From positions 693,652-757,651 of the forward strand of contig PTEX01000110.1 of NCBI GenBank assembly GCA_003342815.1: 64,000 nucleotides of DNA. The letters are read 5' to 3'. The stretch comes from Eudromia elegans. Its lineage: Eukaryota > Chordata > Aves > Tinamiformes > Tinamidae. Under the pieces are notes generated by a model. It saw nothing but the letters and a program-made list of their open reading frames with translations. It was not told the DNA's origin and did not search any database. The position numbers and the translations under genes are program-made. Of the stretch, positions 59,851 to 64,000 are shown piece after piece (positions within the stretch are counted from its first letter, which is position 1; each line of letters starts with the position of its first letter).

Positions 59851-62800
59851 TGTTCAGCACTAGTTTCTCCTTTTGAATCTCAGTCTCCAGTGAGTTATAT
59901 ATTACAAAATTTCATGCTTTCATTCCTTTCTATTAAAAAAAAAAACGCTAAAAAAGGAAGCATGCCAAAAAGCAGATTAATCACCCATTGCACCAAATCA
60001 TCCTAAACTAAAAGTATGGTTTGAAATCCATCTATCTTGCTTAGATGCTTCACTCAGATAAGAAAATCTTTTGAATGAGAGGGAAAAGTAAACCTAGTAA
60101 CACAGCTTTTGATTACTCGTGAAGTCTATGAAGAGAAAAGACACACCTGGAGCTTTAAGAACACATCCATAGTATCTTGCTGTGGTACTTCCATTTCTCT
60201 GTTAACTGGGAAAGTCAGTAGAGAAAGTTGGAGAACTTAAGCAGGTCCAAGGAGAGCTCATCACTCTTGAGGCAACTAACTCAGAACAAAAAAATCAACA
60301 GTTTCCAGTAGAGCACAATAAGAAGCACTCAGTGTTCACTCAGGATCAAATCCATCTACCCTTGACATTCCTCACAAGTCAGGTCATGGTTGCAGTTGCT
60401 CAGGAAACTTTCAGGCTATAAAGAGGCACTGTAGCTGAGCTAAGCCTTCTGCTGTCCAAAATCCAAAACACCTCTTTCATTTTGTGTTTAGTCATGCTCA
60501 AAATCTTTAGGGCATTCAGTTTGAAACACTAAGGTTAAACATTGAAAAATGGAGGATAGGAAAATGATAGACTACTTTTGAAAAAAATAGCTTGCCATCA
60601 TACAACACACAAGCAGGCAAATAAAAGCTGTAGCCATCAGCCACATCCATATATTATCTTTGTAAGTCATACACAGATAAGGCCTAAGGTTCATGACACA
60701 GTTCAGCAAAGAGGAGCTTAAATGCAGATCAGCTCCTCGTGGTTTCTCCCCAGGCCAGCTGAGTTGCTCCAGAGTTGAGCCAACTTGGAGGAAGATTGAA
60801 AGACGAAAAGAGTCTTAAACTTCAAATTACCCAGACAGAATAAGCACACCTATAATAAGTATTTAAGTAATTAGACATTGCCAACCACTAGAAAGGTCTC
60901 ATTTTAACCATTTCTTTGTGGAATATATTATTTGCATTTCTCAATGCGTATACTGTGATCTGTGAGCCTATTTGTATCCTCAGCTATTCATGGCCTCGGA
61001 TATCCCATTTTCATTTGAATAAGTATAAACTGAGCCCATTTTCAGTGTATATAAAATCACCTGTGCATCAAATAAATTCCTTGTTAGGTAGTCTTTAACT
61101 AACTCTGAAATCCACAAAATTTGATGCACGTGCAACAGCAGTTTAACGACCACAGTGATATTGCAGCATTATGAAGGAAGCAAATGGATAAAATTTACCA
61201 AGCAATATACAAGTGCCCAAACTAGAATTTAATTTGATCATAAAACCCTTTTGAAAAATGTTAACAGAAAAAAAAATTAAAGGGAGAAAAAAACCCACAA
61301 GAAATCTCCATAGTTATCAAAATCAAAAATGAACAGGACTATTTTGGAGTGAGCTAGAAAAAGGGTTACACCTGAGTAAACGCCCGCCTCAAAATCTTTC
61401 CTCCAATATGCAGAGTACACTCCACCTTAATCAATCATATCAAAATCTAAAGCTGTATCATTATTGACCCACAAAGATTGGAAATTCAAAAGCTACTTGA
61501 TCCATAGGGCAGGCATTTATAACCTTACAATGATATAACTAGATCTAAAGCAACAACAACTACCAGCTGCTTAAAAATTGCAATGCTTAAACAGTTGCTT
61601 ACGAGCACACACTGGTTTCACTGTAGCTTAGTTTGGTAAATCTGTTTTTAACTTTGGAAGGAAGAAGAGAAGAGAATGACAAGAAGATTTTAAACAACTG
61701 AGAAGCTATCTGGTTTGCAGCTATTGAGCTAAAGGGGTATTTCAGACTGGTTAATATTCTGAGACATCACAGCTGTCACAGAGGCAGAAAGATGAAGAAC
61801 ACCCTTGAGCAAATTCAAACCTCTACCTGCACTGTCAAGTGTCCTGCTATGGACAGCACATTCTAGGCACCATTGCTAGCCTGAATGCTTAGGCTGCAAC
61901 ACAAACATTGGCAATGCTCTTTTTTAAAAATTTTTTCCTATTGCTAAAAATAAGAACAATACATTCTTATGTCACTAGTATTTTGATAATTATTACACGT
62001 TCATAAGACCTGAACAACTATTGTCTTTTATCCAAGAAAAACAGTTGCACAGCCAATCTCTTATTTTCTTACAAGGGTGAATTAAGAACAATCTTGTTCT
62101 TTCAAAATGAAAGCTGCAAATATCAGTTAAAACGGTTTAACAACTTCCAGTTCCAGATTTTCTGTACTCAAACTTGCTCTTTTTCTGATTGCATATGCAA
62201 TAACCAAATGAGCTGTACTTAACTGTCTGTCTTCTATTTTATCTGTTTCTATCTGTTTCAGATGGACCAGTAAAAGGAGCAATGGAAAGGACCATATTGT
62301 TGAAAAACACAGGCCAAATTCTTTTTCCTTCAAGAATGATATTCAGACTTCTAGAGGTGACATCACATTTAGGATAAGACCTTGTGACACCAAATCTAAA
62401 TGGTATCAAGGTCAAACTCATTCATCGTGGGGACTATCACTGAACACAACAAAGCAAAAGGCATATGCAGAAGAAAAATCCATCTTTCTATTTGTGACTT
62501 GCATTTACATCTAGGAGACCATCCAACCTTAAGTAGAAAGAATTTTGAAGGTAATTTCAAAACCAAGAGGGGAAGCTGTTTCTGACAGTACACGTCATTT
62601 GCAATCAACCAATTAACTAATAATATGATAATCTCTGCAACATCTTTTTTTTTTTCTTTTTTTTCCCAAGCAAAAAGCCTCCAACAACTGTTACAGGCTT
62701 TCTTGCAGAAAGAAATAAAAACCCACTATTGCCTGGCCCCTGACACCTCCCTGGTACAATACAGTACTTTCACAATATTGTTTCAAAGGTGATCCACAAT

Positions 62801-64000
62801 TCTAATAACAAGACACACAGAGTGGAAACCACACATAAGGTCTAAGTTTAATTTCTGAACAATGGGATGTCCCAAAGGGTGACTTTTTTAAAATATAAAG
62901 CATTTTATTATAAATATAAAAAGGCATTGTCACAAGCAACAAATGCATGTCACAGATGTAACCATGATAATCTATGCTTATCTATGCATCTGTACATTAT
63001 GGAAATCAAAACACTAGCATCATGCAAGTGAAAAATTTTACTGACATGCATATTCCCACAAAAATTATTTGGCTTACTGGTCTATAAAGCTGTTCATAAC
63101 TACCTGTGGCCACAATTACTGAGGCTGACCTTCGATGTTCAGTTCAGTTGAAACAGTCTCAATATAAGACTGCCTCTCCATAAGTTTCTCCTAGCATTAA
63201 ACTCCATTAGCATTATTTTTTCAAATAGTTTTAAATTATAACAATAACTTTCTTAAATTTCTTATGCTGATATCCAACTTCAGAAATGAGGCTAAGTTAC
63301 AATGAACATCAGCTCTAGAAATCCGTAAGAACTTCATCCATCGTTTCTCAATTTTCTTTTCTGAAGAATTCAATGTAAGTGCTGTAACCAAAACAGAAGC
63401 AACCCTGAGACATACATCAGTGCACATGAAGAAAATATTTGTTCCTACTCAATTTAAAAGTCATTCTTATTTGCAAGTTATAATCCCATCAGATAACATT
63501 TCTACAATATCTACTATCTCCAGGATTTTCAGCCTATGTTTTCAGACACTCCTCCAAAAAGAGGCATATATGTGTGTGTATATATAAAAAGTACATTTCC
63601 TCATGGTGATTTTTAATTCCTTTTCATTTATTCAACTAAGGAGAGGCAATAAAAACAGATGAGTAATAGTACACAATGTACTCTCAGCTACTACATTTAT
63701 TTTTTTTTTCTCACAGGTGCAAGCAGCACAAACTGTCCTCATTTCAGATGAAAGGGGCCATAGACTTCTCCCATTTCCCTTGGTCTTTTTTATTTTCTCC
63801 CCCTCTAAATTTCCCAAAGACAAATACTTTTATAAAGCACATAGAAAATATGTTGACATTTCAAGAAGTAACACATATCTCACTTATGAACCTATAGTTT
63901 TGCTACATGTTTTCACCATGCCCCAGACTAAATTCTGGAGCTGAGGGGTACCTATTGCCTGCTATATCACTAGGCCACTCTTGTACTACCATGTTGATCC
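59851..64000. other. PRL 3' flank, no recognised gene
   Basis: AT-rich sequence with no transposon or gene recognised. A splice-acceptor-like site at 63717 followed by an open frame to 63944 is discussed as an observation only. Confidence 0.6.

Noticed and set aside
1-64000. tRNA, rRNA, endogenous retrovirus or other complete mobile element
   Set aside because: I looked for tRNA box motifs, LTR-like pairs and pol-like frames and saw nothing convincing by eye.

Overview
This window is nuclear DNA from a bird. The evidence is a complete five-exon prolactin (PRL) gene encoding an avian-type 229-residue preprohormone, three CR1 retrotransposon fragments (the dominant avian LINE family), low repeat density and an AT-rich background. 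The PRL protein is close to what I recall of chicken prolactin but not identical (for example Gly2-Asn3-Lys4 and Asn36), so this is probably not chicken. I cannot name the species.

Layout. About 1-53.5 kb is the long 5' flank of PRL. It is gene-poor and AT-rich, with microsatellites, poly-A tracts, a 3'-end CR1 copy on the + strand (22.5-23.0 kb) and two - strand CR1 pieces (7.65-7.97 kb and 42.1 kb). Two parts of this flank do not look like background. One is a CpG-rich block at about 40.1-41.5 kb. The other is a set of possible exons on the - strand, the best at 2083-2279, which could belong to an unrecognised gene transcribed divergently from PRL. PRL occupies about 53.7-59.85 kb on the + strand: TATA box at 53715, start codon at 53797, coding exons 53797-53824, 55321-55502, 55867-55974, 57323-57502 and 59316-59507, and two AATAAA signals near 59.8 kb. 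From 59.85 to 64 kb the 3' flank shows no recognisable gene.

Only PRL is a gene I can name with confidence. All four of its introns are GT-AG, the reading frame is intact, and all six family cysteines are present. It should encode a functional secreted pituitary hormone. No tRNA, rRNA, CRISPR array, endogenous retrovirus or bacterial-type system was seen. Most open frames over 60 codons in the flanks look like chance or come from CR1 or poly-A sequence.
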